DNA of 55,453 bases. It comes from Agathobacter sp. Its GTDB lineage: Bacteria; Bacillota; Clostridia; Lachnospirales; Lachnospiraceae. The stretch covers positions 1 to 55,453 of the forward strand of contig JALEKN010000034.1 in NCBI GenBank assembly GCA_022769125.1, in the 5' to 3' direction. Below the pieces are notes generated by a model that did no database searches, had not been told where the DNA came from, and was given only the letters and a program-made list of their open reading frames with translations. The translations under genes and the position numbers were made by a program. Positions 1 to 10,624 of this stretch are shown here, one piece after another. The first letter of the stretch is position 1. The number at the start of each line of letters is the position of its first letter.

Positions 1-1
1 A

Positions 2-1320
2 GGCAATATATCCGGAAGTCTTGATAATGCAGGAGGAACAGTCAGTGGCTCCACGCTTGCAGAGGGAACAACAGCAAGTGGCGGATCTTATGAGGATGTG
101 ACCAATAAAGGAAGCATCTCTGACGGTAAGATCAGCGGTGATTCTACGAACCATGGAACCATAACAGACAGTGAGATCAGCGGCAAGCTTGATAATACCG
201 ATGGAAAGGTAGACGGCAAGACAAAGAATGAAGGAACCATCACTGGAGGAAGTTTATCCGGAAATACCACTAATAATGGAACCATTTCCGGAAGCAATAT
301 ATCCGGAAGTCTTGATAATGCAGACGGAACAGTCAGCGGCTCCACCATTGCAGAGGGAACAACGGCAAGCGGCGGATCTTATGAGAATGTAACCAATAAC
401 GGAACAATCTCCGGTGGAACCGTAGGTGGAAATACAACGAATGGTGGAACGATATCCGGAAGCAGTATCAGTGGAACAACCAGTAATAATGGAACAATTT
501 TTGGTGGAACTGTTGATGGAACGTTAAATAACACAAACGGAACCGTAAGTGGTTCAACGATTGCAGCTGGAACGAATGCAAATGGCGGAAAATACGAGAA
601 TGTAACCAATAACGGTGCAATCTCAGGTGGTGCCATTAGTGGAACTACAGTAAATGGAGGAACAATCTCCGAAAGCAGTATCAGTGGAACCACAACTAAC
701 AATGGAACAATTTCCGGCGGAACTGTTAATGGAACGTTGAGTAATACAAACGGAACCGTAAAGGATGCAACTATCGCGGAGGGAACGAAAGCGACAGGAG
801 GAAAGTATGAGAGCGTAACCAATAATGGAAGCATCACAAGTGGAACCATAAGTGGAACTACTACCAATAACGGAGCTATCACAAAGAGTAACATAAGTGG
901 AACCACCAACAACAATGGAACCATTAAGGGCAGCACCATTGGTGGAACTACCAACAATAACGGAACAATCTCCGGTGGAACTCTCGGTGGTAAGCTAAAT
1001 AATGCAAATGGAACCGTAAACGGGACAACAATTGCATCCGGGACAACAGCAGCCGGAGGAAAATATGACAGCATAACCAACAATGGATCAATTTCTGATG
1101 GTACAGTCAGCGGAAATTCTGTAAATAACGGAACAATCAAGCAGAGTACGGTAAAGGGTTCACTTACGAATAATGGTCTGCTTAGCAACAGTACAATCCG
1201 GGCAAGCGTCGATAATGTAAATGGAACAATTACCGGAGGTGTTATTGGTAAGAATGCAACTATAAATGGTGGCAATCTAGGCGATGATGTTATAATAAGA
1301 GGAACTGTCATCAAGGATAA
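2..1320 (+). repeat. Nested coding repeats, 45-bp subunits in ~213-bp units
   Basis: The encoded subunit is 15 residues (xNNGTISGGTISGTT type). Three subunits plus a 26-residue cap ending GGKYENV make a 71-residue (213 bp) unit. Two successive units have exactly this length; the next is 86 residues, one 15-residue subunit longer. Earlier and later units are more diverged. The pattern fits expansion by recombination or slippage within the gene. Confidence 0.8.
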
Positions 1321-2581
1321 GGATGACGATACTGAGAAGAATCCGAAAAAAGATAAGGACAATTCGGGTAAAAAGAATACTTCAGATTCAGATAAAAAGA
1401 ATACTTCAGATTCGGATAATAAGGAAGCATCAGATTCTGACAGTAAGAAAGATGACAATTCCAAAAATGAAACATCGGTAGGGACAGATGACACGGAGCA
1501 GTCCTCTGATACGGAGAAGAATCGGACAAAGGATAGCACTGATACAGCATCAGCCGAACCAAGTGGACATCAGGAAAACACATCCACAGAAGGCACTGCG
1601 CAGGATAGTGCTTCCGATAATAATGATGAAGAGGAAAGCAGCTCAGATGTAGTAGATACTCCATCAAATGATGAGGCATCCGCGGATGAAACAGAGACAG
1701 ATGATGATATTGAGCACATTGTCTATGAAGAAAATCCTACTGCCAGCATCCGGAAGAACACGTTGGTTGAATATGGAACCGGACAGATCAAAGTTGTTCT
1801 CGAAGCAACGAACGATAAGGATGAGCCGGAAGGTGATGTCCTTAAAGGCGTTCTACTTTCCAGCACAGATAATGTAATAAGTGCATGTCTGGACGATGAA
1901 GAGAAAGCGGCTGTAAAAAAGGGAAGCAATATAGAGGTTCGCGTTACTGTGAAGAAATGCAAGAGCACAGTAGATCAGACAGCAGAGTCTCTTATCGCTG
2001 AAAAGGTTGATGAACTTAAAACGCAGATGGAAGGACTTACGATTGGAGGATACTTTGACATTGACGTTCAAAAGAAAGTCGGAGAGGCCGAATGGAAGAA
2101 ACTTTCAGAACTTAATGATGAAATTGAAATCTGTGTTGATATTCCGGAAGAAATCTATGCAGAAAACAGAAAATATGCGGTAATCCGTGAACATGAGGGA
2201 ACATGCGAACTGCTAGAGGATCATGATGATGTGAGCAGAACATTTACCGTGAGAAGCCGCTTCTTTTCAACATATGCGTTTGTGTATTCAGAAGAAGGTG
2301 ATTTGCGGGAAGATGCCACTTTGGCAACAGTAAAGACATCATGTTTCTGGCACCTGCTGATATGGCTTGTGGCAATCTGCGGAGCAATTTTGTCTATTCT
2401 GTTAAGCAGGAGCAAAAAGGCACAGTATATCGTGATTGCTTCAGAGATAATTGCAACTGCAATATTTGCAATTCTGGGCAGCTGCATTTGGGATATCGTT
2501 GCCTGTGCGGCAGTGATTGTTGTTGCTTTATTGCAATGGCTGTTGTTTATTAGATCAGCTGAAAAAGAAAATATAAAATAA
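2..2581 (+). CDS. Repetitive surface protein with C-terminal membrane segments (5' end outside window)
   Basis: The reading frame is open to the left edge, so the N-terminus and signal peptide are missing; 859 residues are visible. Roughly the first 440 residues are a low-complexity array of Asn/Gly/Thr/Ser repeats of about 15 residues (core TNNGTISGGT) grouped into longer units ending in GGxYENV. An acidic, Lys/Asp/Ser-rich linker follows, then a non-repetitive domain of about 250 residues (1700-2320), and finally two or three hydrophobic segments (2340-2560) separated by a basic SRSKK stretch. This is the style of wall-spanning or adhesin-like proteins of gut Clostridia. No LPXTG motif is seen, so anchoring would be by the C-terminal membrane helices. 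Function is unknown. A terminator follows directly. Confidence 0.8.
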   Translation, partial: GNISGSLDNAGGTVSGSTLAEGTTASGGSYEDVTNKGSISDGKISGDSTNHGTITDSEISGKLDNTDGKVDGKTKNEGTITGGSLSGNTTNNGTISGSNISGSLDNADGTVSGSTIAEGTTASGGSYENVTNNGTISGGTVGGNTTNGGTISGSSISGTTSNNGTIFGGTVDGTLNNTNGTVSGSTIAAGTNANGGKYENVTNNGAISGGAISGTTVNGGTISESSISGTTTNNGTISGGTVNGTLSNTNGTVKDATIAEGTKATGGKYESVTNNGSITSGTISGTTTNNGAITKSNISGTTNNNGTIKGSTIGGTTNNNGTISGGTLGGKLNNANGTVNGTTIASGTTAAGGKYDSITNNGSISDGTVSGNSVNNGTIKQSTVKGSLTNNGLLSNSTIRASVDNVNGTITGGVIGKNATINGGNLGDDVIIRGTVIKDKDDDTEKNPKKDKDNSGKKNTSDSDKKNTSDSDNKEASDSDSKKDDNSKNETSVGTDDTEQSSDTEKNRTKDSTDTASAEPSGHQENTSTEGTAQDSASDNNDEEESSSDVVDTPSNDEASADETETDDDIEHIVYEENPTASIRKNTLVEYGTGQIKVVLEATNDKDEPEGDVLKGVLLSSTDNVISACLDDEEKAAVKKGSNIEVRVTVKKCKSTVDQTAESLIAEKVDELKTQMEGLTIGGYFDIDVQKKVGEAEWKKLSELNDEIEICVDIPEEIYAENRKYAVIREHEGTCELLEDHDDVSRTFTVRSRFFSTYAFVYSEEGDLREDATLATVKTSCFWHLLIWLVAICGAILSILLSRSKKAQYIVIASEIIATAIFAILGSCIWDIVACAAVIVVALLQWLLFIRSAEKENIK

Positions 2582-2585
2582 ATAT

Positions 2586-2631
2586 AAAATAGCACCGGGG
2601 TGTTGACAAAGAATACCCATGGTGCTATTTT
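2586..2631 (+). terminator. Intrinsic terminator after the surface protein gene
   Basis: AAAATAGCACC (2586-2596) pairs with GGTGCTATTTT (2621-2631), five bases after the stop codon, with a 24-base loop and a terminal T run. The loop contains the -35 box of the next promoter. Confidence 0.75.
2603..2631 (+). promoter_or_regulatory. Predicted sigma-A promoter of the hrcA operon
   Basis: TTGACA (2603-2608), 17-bp spacer, TATTTT (2626-2631). Transcription would begin near 2638, just before the CIRCE element, the usual arrangement for HrcA-controlled promoters. It overlaps the terminator of the preceding gene. Confidence 0.7.
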
Positions 2632-2642
2632 AATTACAGATG

Positions 2643-2669
2643 TTAGCACTCCTATTAAATGAGTGCTAA
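2643..2669 (+). promoter_or_regulatory. CIRCE operator (HrcA binding site)
   Basis: A perfect TTAGCACTC - 9 bases - GAGTGCTAA inverted repeat lies 46 bases upstream of hrcA. This matches the consensus CIRCE element bound by the HrcA repressor, so the operon should be autoregulated and heat-induced. No second CIRCE is seen before dnaK. Confidence 0.97.
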
Positions 2670-2715
2670 TAAATCGAAGCGAATCAACGCAAGAACAAAG
2701 AGCAGGTGAGAGATT

Positions 2716-3762
2716 GTGGGAGCCCTTGATGAGGAATTAAGTGAACGCAAAATAAAAATCTTAGATGCCATTATCCGTAACTATTTGGAGACAGGTGAGC
2801 CGGTTGGGTCACGAACGATTTCCAAATACACAGATTTGAATCTGAGTTCGGCGACAATTCGTAATGAGATGTCGGATCTCGAAGAATTAGGTTACATCGT
2901 TCAGCCACACACGTCGGCAGGACGTATCCCTTCCGATAAAGGATACCGTTTATATGTAGATCATCTGATGGCAGAGAAGGATCGCGAGGTCACCGAGATG
3001 AAGGAATTCGTCATTGAGAAGACCGAGAAGATGGAACGGGTATTAAAACAGGTTGCCAAGGTACTTGCAAACAATACCAATTATGCAACACTCGTTACAG
3101 CCTCTTCCACGAACCGGATCAAGTTCATCCAGTTATCACAGGTGGTAGACGATCAGATCCTTGCAGTGGTTGTGATGAACAACAATATTGTTAAGAATCA
3201 GATCATTCATGTGACGGATACGATCGACAATGAGACGCTTTTGAAGCTGAATATCCTATTGAACACAAGCCTTAACGGGCAGGCAATACAGGATATCAAC
3301 CTTGCTACCATCACCAAGCTGAAGGAGCAGGCGGGCAACCATAGTGTGATCGTTGGAGAGGTGATCGATGCATTGGCAGAGATTTTAAGTGAGGATGAGG
3401 ATCTTGAGATCTATACCAGTGGAGCAACCAATATTTTAAAGTATCCGGAATTATCCGATTCCGAGCAGGCGACGAACTTGTTATCTGCATTTGAGGAAAA
3501 GGAAGAATTAGCTAGTCTGGTCTCTGAATCCCTGAGCAATGAGGAAACAGGTATTCAGGTTTATATAGGAAATGAAGCTCCCGTTCAGACCATGAAGGAT
3601 TGCAGTGTTGTGACAGCAACCTACGAATTGGGAGAGGGCGTTAAGGGCACGATAGGTATTATCGGACCGAAACGAATGGATTACGAAAAAGTCATGGACA
3701 ATCTGAGACATCTAAAGAACCAGTTGGATGGAATCTTTGATAAATCGGATGAGAGTTCATAG
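2716..3762 (+). CDS. hrcA: Heat-inducible transcription repressor HrcA
   Basis: HrcA binds CIRCE and represses class I heat-shock genes; in the known model GroEL helps keep it active. The 348-residue length is normal. The N-terminal winged-helix region carries the conserved run ILDAIIRNYLETGEPVGSRT and SSATIRNEMSDLEELGY, followed by PHTSAGRIPSDKGYR; the C-terminal part has the family's GAF-like fold with GPKRMDY near the end. The start is GTG with AGGTGAG upstream (2705-2711). It is the first gene of hrcA-grpE-dnaK-dnaJ, under its own CIRCE. Confidence 0.97.
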   Translation: MGALDEELSERKIKILDAIIRNYLETGEPVGSRTISKYTDLNLSSATIRNEMSDLEELGYIVQPHTSAGRIPSDKGYRLYVDHLMAEKDREVTEMKEFVIEKTEKMERVLKQVAKVLANNTNYATLVTASSTNRIKFIQLSQVVDDQILAVVVMNNNIVKNQIIHVTDTIDNETLLKLNILLNTSLNGQAIQDINLATITKLKEQAGNHSVIVGEVIDALAEILSEDEDLEIYTSGATNILKYPELSDSEQATNLLSAFEEKEELASLVSESLSNEETGIQVYIGNEAPVQTMKDCSVVTATYELGEGVKGTIGIIGPKRMDYEKVMDNLRHLKNQLDGIFDKSDESS

Positions 3763-3777
3763 AAAGGTGGGAATAAA

Positions 3778-4422
3778 GTGGCAGAAGACAAACAGCAGGA
3801 TATCGCAGAAGAGCTCGAGGAAACTGTCTCAGAAGAAAATGAGGATTTAGCGGAAGCATCCGAAACAGAGGAGGAGAGCACAGAAAGTGCTAAGAACCCT
3901 GAAGAGGAGGCTGAAGATACAGAAACAGCGGAAGGAGAAGAGACATCCGATAAAAAGGAAGGTTTCTTCAAAAAGAAAAAGAAGGACAAAAAGGACGAAC
4001 AGATCGAAGAATTAAACGATCGGTTGAGACGTCAGATGGCCGAATTTGATAACTTCCGCAAGCGTACCGAGAAAGAAAAATCACAGATGTTCGATATGGG
4101 AGCAAGAACCATCGTCGAGAAGATCCTTCCGGTTGTTGACAACTTCGAGAGAGGTTTTACAACGGTCGATGAGGAGGACAAAGAGGACGCTTTCGTTTTA
4201 GGTATGGATAAGGTTTACAAGCAGCTTATGACAGAGCTTGAAGCGATGGGGGTTACCCCGATCGAGTGCGTCGGCAAAGAATTTAATCCGGATTTCCACA
4301 ACGCAGTGATGCAGGTGGAGAGTGAGGAGTACGAGTCAGGAATCGTCGCACAGGAACTTTTAAAGGGTTACATGTACAAAGATACCGTGGTTCGCCACAG
4401 TATGGTTGCAGTTGTATCTTAG
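3778..4422 (+). CDS. grpE: Nucleotide exchange factor GrpE
   Basis: GrpE releases ADP from DnaK in the cytoplasmic chaperone cycle. The protein has 214 residues. The first ~75 are a highly acidic Glu/Asp-rich tail followed by a Lys patch (FFKKKKKDKKDEQ), then the coiled coil (RRQMAEFDNFRKRTEKEK) and the C-terminal beta domain containing FNPDFHNAVMQVE. The start is GTG with GAAAGGTGGG just upstream, 15 bases after hrcA. The long acidic tail is lineage-variable and not needed to identify the family. Confidence 0.97.
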   Translation: MAEDKQQDIAEELEETVSEENEDLAEASETEEESTESAKNPEEEAEDTETAEGEETSDKKEGFFKKKKKDKKDEQIEELNDRLRRQMAEFDNFRKRTEKEKSQMFDMGARTIVEKILPVVDNFERGFTTVDEEDKEDAFVLGMDKVYKQLMTELEAMGVTPIECVGKEFNPDFHNAVMQVESEEYESGIVAQELLKGYMYKDTVVRHSMVAVVS

Positions 4423-4432
4423 TGCTGCAGAA

Positions 4433-4454
4433 TTGAGAATGGAAATTCTCACAA
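4433..4454 (+). other. Small hairpin between grpE and dnaK
   Basis: TTGAGAAT pairs with ATTCTC-CAA with one bulged A. There is no T run, so it is not a terminator. It could mark an mRNA processing or stability site that separates the abundant dnaK message from hrcA-grpE, but this is inference only. Confidence 0.35.
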
Positions 4455-4484
4455 CAATTTGCTATCAATTTATTTCATATATAG

Positions 4485-6395
<1,911 letters not shown>

Positions 6396-6404
6396 TTTGG
6401 ACTC

Positions 6405-6478
6405 ATGCCGGATGCGGCATAGGAACAGTACTTCTTAAAGTAAAAATGGTGGGGTTTCCGGGAGTTTCCCGGAAGCCC
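6405..6478 (+). other. Two hairpins in the dnaK-dnaJ intergenic region
   Basis: ATGCCG-GATG-CGGCAT (6405-6420) is followed by GGGTTTCCGG pairing with CCGGAAGCCC (6452-6478). Neither is followed by a T run, so complete termination is unlikely. They may protect dnaK mRNA ends or lower readthrough into dnaJ; this role is inferred. Confidence 0.5.
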
Positions 6479-6506
6479 TATACGCGAATATAAAGGTAAA
6501 CATAAA

Positions 6507-7685
6507 ATGGCTGATAAGAGAGATTATTACGAAGTCCTCGGAGTGTCAAAGACTGCTACCGAGGAGGAAATTAAGAAAGCGTTCCGGCAGACTGCCAAGA
6601 AGTACCACCCGGATATGCATCCGGACGATCCGGATTGTGAAGCAAAATTCAAGGAGGCTCAGGAAGCGTATGCGGTGCTGAGCGACCCGGAAAAGAGAAA
6701 ACAGTACGACCAGTTTGGTCATGCGGCATTTGATGGCAGCATGGGCGGCGGTGGCGGCTTCGATTTTTCCGGCATGGATTTCAGCGATATTTTTGGAGAT
6801 CTGTTTGGCGACTTTTTTGGCGGTGGCGGAAGACGTGGCGGCGGCAACAGCGGTCCGATGAAGGGCTCCAATGTTCGTATGAGCATTCGGATCTCATTCG
6901 AGGAAGCGGTGTTTGGCTGCTCTAAGGAACTTGAATTTAACTACAAGGAAGAATGTGCAACCTGCCACGGAACGGGTGCTAAGCTGGGAACCAGCCCGGA
7001 GACCTGTACGAAATGTGGCGGCAAGGGTAAAGTTGTTTACTCTACACAGTCACTGTTTGGTATGATGCAGAACGTACAGACCTGTCCGGAGTGTGGTGGC
7101 AAGGGCAAGGTTGTCCGGGATAAATGTCCGGATTGCCGTGGAACCGGATATATCACAAAGAAGGTTCGCAAGACCGTTGAGATTCCGGCAGGAATTGATA
7201 ATGGACAGTGCGTAAGAGTGCGTGACTACGGAGAACCGGGTTCGAACGGAGGACCAAGAGGCGATCTTTTGGTTGAGGTGATCGTTGGAAGAAATCCTGC
7301 GTTTGAGCGTCAGGATATGAACATTTTCTCCAACGCATCCATCTCTTATGCGATCGCGGCGCTTGGCGGCGATGTCCGCATCAAGACCGTAGACGGCGAC
7401 ATCATCTATACGGTTGCTCCGGGAACCCAGACCGGCACGCGCATCCGCTTAAAGGGCAAGGGAGTTCCATCCCTTCGCAACAAGGCGACCAGAGGCGATC
7501 ATTATGTTACACTGATCGTTTCCACACCGACCAACCTGTCCAAGGAGGCAAAGGAGCTGCTTCGCAAGTTTGACGAAGTAACCGGAGGCTCCCTGACCAA
7601 GGAAGGCGGGGCAAGTACATCTCCAAAGTCCGAGAAGAAAAAGGGCTTTATGGACAAAATAAAAGAATCTTTGGATGATCTGTAA
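6507..7685 (+). CDS. dnaJ: Chaperone protein DnaJ (type I Hsp40)
   Basis: DnaJ stimulates the DnaK ATPase and delivers substrates. The 392-residue protein has the full type I layout: J domain with YHPD (residues ~5-70), Gly/Phe-rich linker, and four zinc-binding CxxCxGxG-type repeats ([32 protein letters not shown]), then the C-terminal substrate-binding domains. It follows dnaK by 111 bases and ends at a strong terminator, closing the class I heat-shock operon. Confidence 0.98.
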   Translation: MADKRDYYEVLGVSKTATEEEIKKAFRQTAKKYHPDMHPDDPDCEAKFKEAQEAYAVLSDPEKRKQYDQFGHAAFDGSMGGGGGFDFSGMDFSDIFGDLFGDFFGGGGRRGGGNSGPMKGSNVRMSIRISFEEAVFGCSKELEFNYKEECATCHGTGAKLGTSPETCTKCGGKGKVVYSTQSLFGMMQNVQTCPECGGKGKVVRDKCPDCRGTGYITKKVRKTVEIPAGIDNGQCVRVRDYGEPGSNGGPRGDLLVEVIVGRNPAFERQDMNIFSNASISYAIAALGGDVRIKTVDGDIIYTVAPGTQTGTRIRLKGKGVPSLRNKATRGDHYVTLIVSTPTNLSKEAKELLRKFDEVTGGSLTKEGGASTSPKSEKKKGFMDKIKESLDDL

Positions 7686-7698
7686 AAGATGATCTGCG

Positions 7699-7759
7699 AA
7701 AAGCTGTTGTACGATGTGATACAGAATATATTCTGTAAAGCACCGGCAACAGCTTTTTT
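7699..7759 (+). terminator. Intrinsic terminator after dnaJ
   Basis: AAAAGCTGTTG (7699-7709) pairs with CAACAGCTTTT (7747-7757), and the T run continues to 7759. An inner palindrome ACAGAATATATTCTGT (7721-7736) stacks within the loop. Confidence 0.88.
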
Positions 7760-7774
7760 GATTTTTTTATTTCC

Positions 7775-7807
7775 TTTAAAGTTCGTTTAAGGTTTCTCCG
7801 GTATGAT
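7775..7807 (+). promoter_or_regulatory. Putative response-regulator-dependent promoter
   Basis: Two 11-bp direct repeats, TTTAAAGTTCG (7775-7785) and TTTAAGGTTTC (7786-7796), lie immediately before a TATGAT -10 box (7802-7807). There is no good -35 box. Direct repeats with helical-turn spacing that replace the -35 are typical of OmpR/PhoB-family activators; the regulator is not in this window. Confidence 0.5.
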
Positions 7808-7848
7808 GTGTTTAAAGAAAGGAAATACATTACAAGGAGGAAACAACT

Positions 7849-9882
7849 ATGAAATATAAAAAATGTAAATTGATATGTGGTTTATTGATCGGCTCTCTGA
7901 CGATCGCGGGGATGACCGCGTGTGGAACAGCAGGCACGGACACTGGCGCAACATCCGAGGCAGCGGATACAGAAAGCGCTTCTGCCGGCAATGATGGAAC
8001 AGAGGCATCCGGGTCAAATGAATTTTCTTACACGGACGAGGAAGCGGAGGCTCCAACATCTACAACGCTCATGGCGAGGGTTGAGAGCGTAGATGGAAAC
8101 GAGATCACGTTAGGAATGGCACAGGGCATGGGCGAAGCACCAAGTGGAGAAAAGCCAAGCGGAGAAGCCCCGAGTGGCGAGGCTCCAAGTGGAGACGCAC
8201 CAAGTGGTGATGCTCCGAGCGGCGATGCACCAAGTGGGGATGCTTCAACTGGAGATGCAACAAGTGACGTACCAAGCGGTGTTCCTAGCGATATGCCAAG
8301 TGGTTCTGCACCGGGAGGAATGTCACAGGCGAGTGCGGTTTTGACGATCAACGATACTTCCGTTATCGCGGTACAGGGAACAGATGACACAACAACCGAA
8401 GGAAGTTTAAGTGACATTACCGAGGGCGTAATGCTCCAGATCACATTTGATGAAAATGGTGCGATCACACAGATTCTGGTATCACAGGGTATGGACAGTG
8501 GCATGGCAGGCGGACCGCAGGGCGGCGGAGCCGGGAATCAGTCGGGCGGACAGCCGGGACAGAGCGCATCCGGTGTAGATAGCTATGATTCTGTGACAAA
8601 CTATACAGAGGACACCTCCGCGAGCGGGGAGACGTATACCTCAACCGGAACCGATGAAAATGCAATACTTGTCTCTGACGGGGCGACCGTGCAGTTGAGC
8701 GACATCACCGTTGACCGGACATCCAGCGACAGCACCGGAGGTGACAATTCCAGCTTCTATGGCGCAGGTGCGGCAGTGCTTACAACCGACGGAACCTCCT
8801 ACATTAAAAACGCGAAGATCACAACCGACGCGGCAGGCGGTGCGGGTGTATTTGCTTACGGAGACGGAACGGTGTATGTTGCGGATTCGGATATTTCAAC
8901 CGAGCAGAATACATCCGGAGGCATCCATGTAGCCGGTGGCGGAACCTTGTATGCATGGGATCTGAATGTGGAAACAGATGGAGAATCCGCAGCAGCAATC
9001 CGGAGTGATCGTGGCGGCGGAACAATGGTTGTGGATGGCGGCAGCTATACCAGCAATGGTGTCGGTTCACCGGCAGTCTATTGTACCGCAGATATTGCGG
9101 TCAATAATGCAACTCTGACAGCGACCGGTTCTGAGGCAATCTGCATGGAGGGACTTAATACCATTCATCTTTTTGACTGCGATATTACCGGAAATATGCA
9201 GGATCTAAGCCAGAACGATACGACATGGACAATCATTGTATACCAGAGCATGTCCGGTGATTCCGAGGTCGGCAACAGCACCATGCAGATCGTAGGAGGA
9301 AGCATCACATCCGAAAACGGCGGACTGATTTACACCACGAATACAGAGGCGAACATTCTATTATCTGATGTGGATATCACCTACGCGGAGGACAGTGAGT
9401 TCTTCCTGATGTGTACCGGAAATGCAAATGAGCGCGGATGGGGAAGTACCGGATCAAACGGATCTGACTGCACCTTTACCGCAGATGCACAGGAAATGGA
9501 GGGAAATGTTGTGTGGGATAGCATCAGCCGGCTTGATTTCTACATGGAAAATGGAAGCTCTTTAAAGGGCGCGATCGTGGATGACGAGACTTATGCGGGA
9601 GAAGGCGGCAGCGGCTATTGCAACGTCTATATCAGCAGTGACTCCGTATGGACAGTGACCGGAGACAGCACCGTGACGAACCTTTACAATGAGGGAACTA
9701 TTATGGACGCGGATGGCAACCTCGTATCCATAGTCGGAACAGACGGAACGGTCTATGTCAGCGGAAGCAGCGCATATACGATCACCGTGACAAGTTACAG
9801 TGATTCCGCAGACTTTAGCGGTGCAGCAGTTGCAGATACCTGGTCAGCACACGAGGTTGAAAAGCCACAGGCATTGGCATAG
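7849..9882 (+). CDS. Secreted lipoprotein, beta-helix-like, with GDAPS repeats
   Basis: The 677-residue protein starts with a lipoprotein signal peptide (basic MKYKKCK, hydrophobic core, lipobox GMTAC with Cys25). An acidic spacer is followed by Pro/Ser/Gly/Asp pentapeptide repeats (GEAPS/GDAPS, about residues 95-150) and a Gly-rich linker. From about residue 240 on there are many short alternating strands with Gly and Asn turns (e.g. NAILVSDGATVQLSDITV), typical of right-handed parallel beta-helix or adhesin-like carbohydrate-binding lipoproteins of Clostridia. It is probably exposed on the cell surface. AAGGAGG precedes ATG. It stands alone between dnaJ and a J-domain gene. Ligand and function are unknown. 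Confidence 0.75.
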   Translation: MKYKKCKLICGLLIGSLTIAGMTACGTAGTDTGATSEAADTESASAGNDGTEASGSNEFSYTDEEAEAPTSTTLMARVESVDGNEITLGMAQGMGEAPSGEKPSGEAPSGEAPSGDAPSGDAPSGDAPSGDASTGDATSDVPSGVPSDMPSGSAPGGMSQASAVLTINDTSVIAVQGTDDTTTEGSLSDITEGVMLQITFDENGAITQILVSQGMDSGMAGGPQGGGAGNQSGGQPGQSASGVDSYDSVTNYTEDTSASGETYTSTGTDENAILVSDGATVQLSDITVDRTSSDSTGGDNSSFYGAGAAVLTTDGTSYIKNAKITTDAAGGAGVFAYGDGTVYVADSDISTEQNTSGGIHVAGGGTLYAWDLNVETDGESAAAIRSDRGGGTMVVDGGSYTSNGVGSPAVYCTADIAVNNATLTATGSEAICMEGLNTIHLFDCDITGNMQDLSQNDTTWTIIVYQSMSGDSEVGNSTMQIVGGSITSENGGLIYTTNTEANILLSDVDITYAEDSEFFLMCTGNANERGWGSTGSNGSDCTFTADAQEMEGNVVWDSISRLDFYMENGSSLKGAIVDDETYAGEGGSGYCNVYISSDSVWTVTGDSTVTNLYNEGTIMDADGNLVSIVGTDGTVYVSGSSAYTITVTSYSDSADFSGAAVADTWSAHEVEKPQALA

Positions 9883-10022
9883 AAACAACGCAGATATAGT
9901 ATATATTACCCATAGACGCATAGCCACTAAATATTGTATTATTGCATTAAATAGGGGCTATGTGTCCCTACATCTTGTAACATGATTTGGATACAATTTT
10001 CATTGGGATGAGGGATAATGCG

Positions 10023-10457
10023 ATGACGCTGGAAGAAGAACGCAGAGCATTGGATGAACAAAGACGCATATTGGAACGCGAGCGGGAGGCATTCAGCCGC
10101 AAGGTGGAGATCGAGGACCGGCGTTTGGAACAGCAGCAGAAGCTGTTTGATATGAAGTTTAAGATCCTTGAGGAGGAACTGGTCAAGCTTGCAACCGAAA
10201 AGCAGCATGTAGAGCGGCAGAAGGAGTTTTACAGCAGAGTCAAGGATTTTGAATATCAAAATTCCGCACCGCGCCATGCCGATTCCATGGTGGTCAAGGG
10301 CGAGCTGTTCTTTACGGGGGTTGGCAGCAAGCAGTCGCTTCGGAAGCGCTATAAGGATCTGATTAAGATCTACCATCCGGACAATCTCGATGGAGACAAC
10401 CGCACCGTGCAGGAGATCAATCGTGAGTACGATCAGCTCTGCAAGGTGCTGATATAA
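10023..10457 (+). CDS. Small coiled-coil protein with C-terminal J domain
   Basis: The first ~85 residues are heptad-rich and charged (EEERRALDEQRRILERERE), predicting a long coiled coil. The last ~50 residues resemble a minimal J domain: GVGSKQSLRKRYKDLIKIYHPDN has helix II and the essential HPD, followed by helix III (QEINREYDQL). It could recruit DnaK to a coiled-coil-bound partner; this is inference. The start at ATG 10023 is preferred because GAGGGA lies seven bases upstream; in-frame alternatives are ATG 10008 and TTG 9987, both without a good ribosome-binding site. The gene ends at a terminator and is monocistronic. Confidence 0.7.
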   Translation: MTLEEERRALDEQRRILEREREAFSRKVEIEDRRLEQQQKLFDMKFKILEEELVKLATEKQHVERQKEFYSRVKDFEYQNSAPRHADSMVVKGELFFTGVGSKQSLRKRYKDLIKIYHPDNLDGDNRTVQEINREYDQLCKVLI

Positions 10458-10472
10458 TATGATGAAATTGTG

Positions 10473-10509
10473 AAAGGAACTATCACAGGCAAAAGTGGTA
10501 GTTCCTTTT
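10473..10509 (+). terminator. Intrinsic terminator after the J-domain gene
   Basis: AAAGGAACTATCAC pairs with GTGGTAGTTCCTTT with a single G-U pair, followed by TTTTGTTTT. Confidence 0.9.
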
Positions 10510-10537
10510 GTTTTGTGGAAAACATAGCGGTTCAACC

Positions 10538-10566
10538 TTGCAACTATTCCATTTTTCTTTTATACT
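10538..10566 (+). promoter_or_regulatory. Predicted sigma-A promoter of the beta-CASP nuclease gene
   Basis: TTGCAA (10538-10543), 17-bp spacer, TATACT (10561-10566), directly after the preceding terminator and 59 bases before the chosen start. Confidence 0.7.
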
Positions 10567-10624
10567 AAAAGGTAATCTATAAAAGATGTTTCGTCGTCTG
10601 ACGAAGGGGAAGGTGGGGAACAAT

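Noticed and set aside
2-1300. Repeats resembling a CRISPR array at first sight
   Set aside because: The repeats are in-frame coding, diverged and contiguous, with no constant repeat/unique spacer alternation.
379-1539. Long open frame on the minus strand opposite the repeat region
   Set aside because: It mirrors the repetitive Asn/Gly/Thr coding strand, gives a repetitive Pro/Val/Leu-rich product with no ribosome-binding site, and exists because the repeats lack antisense stops.
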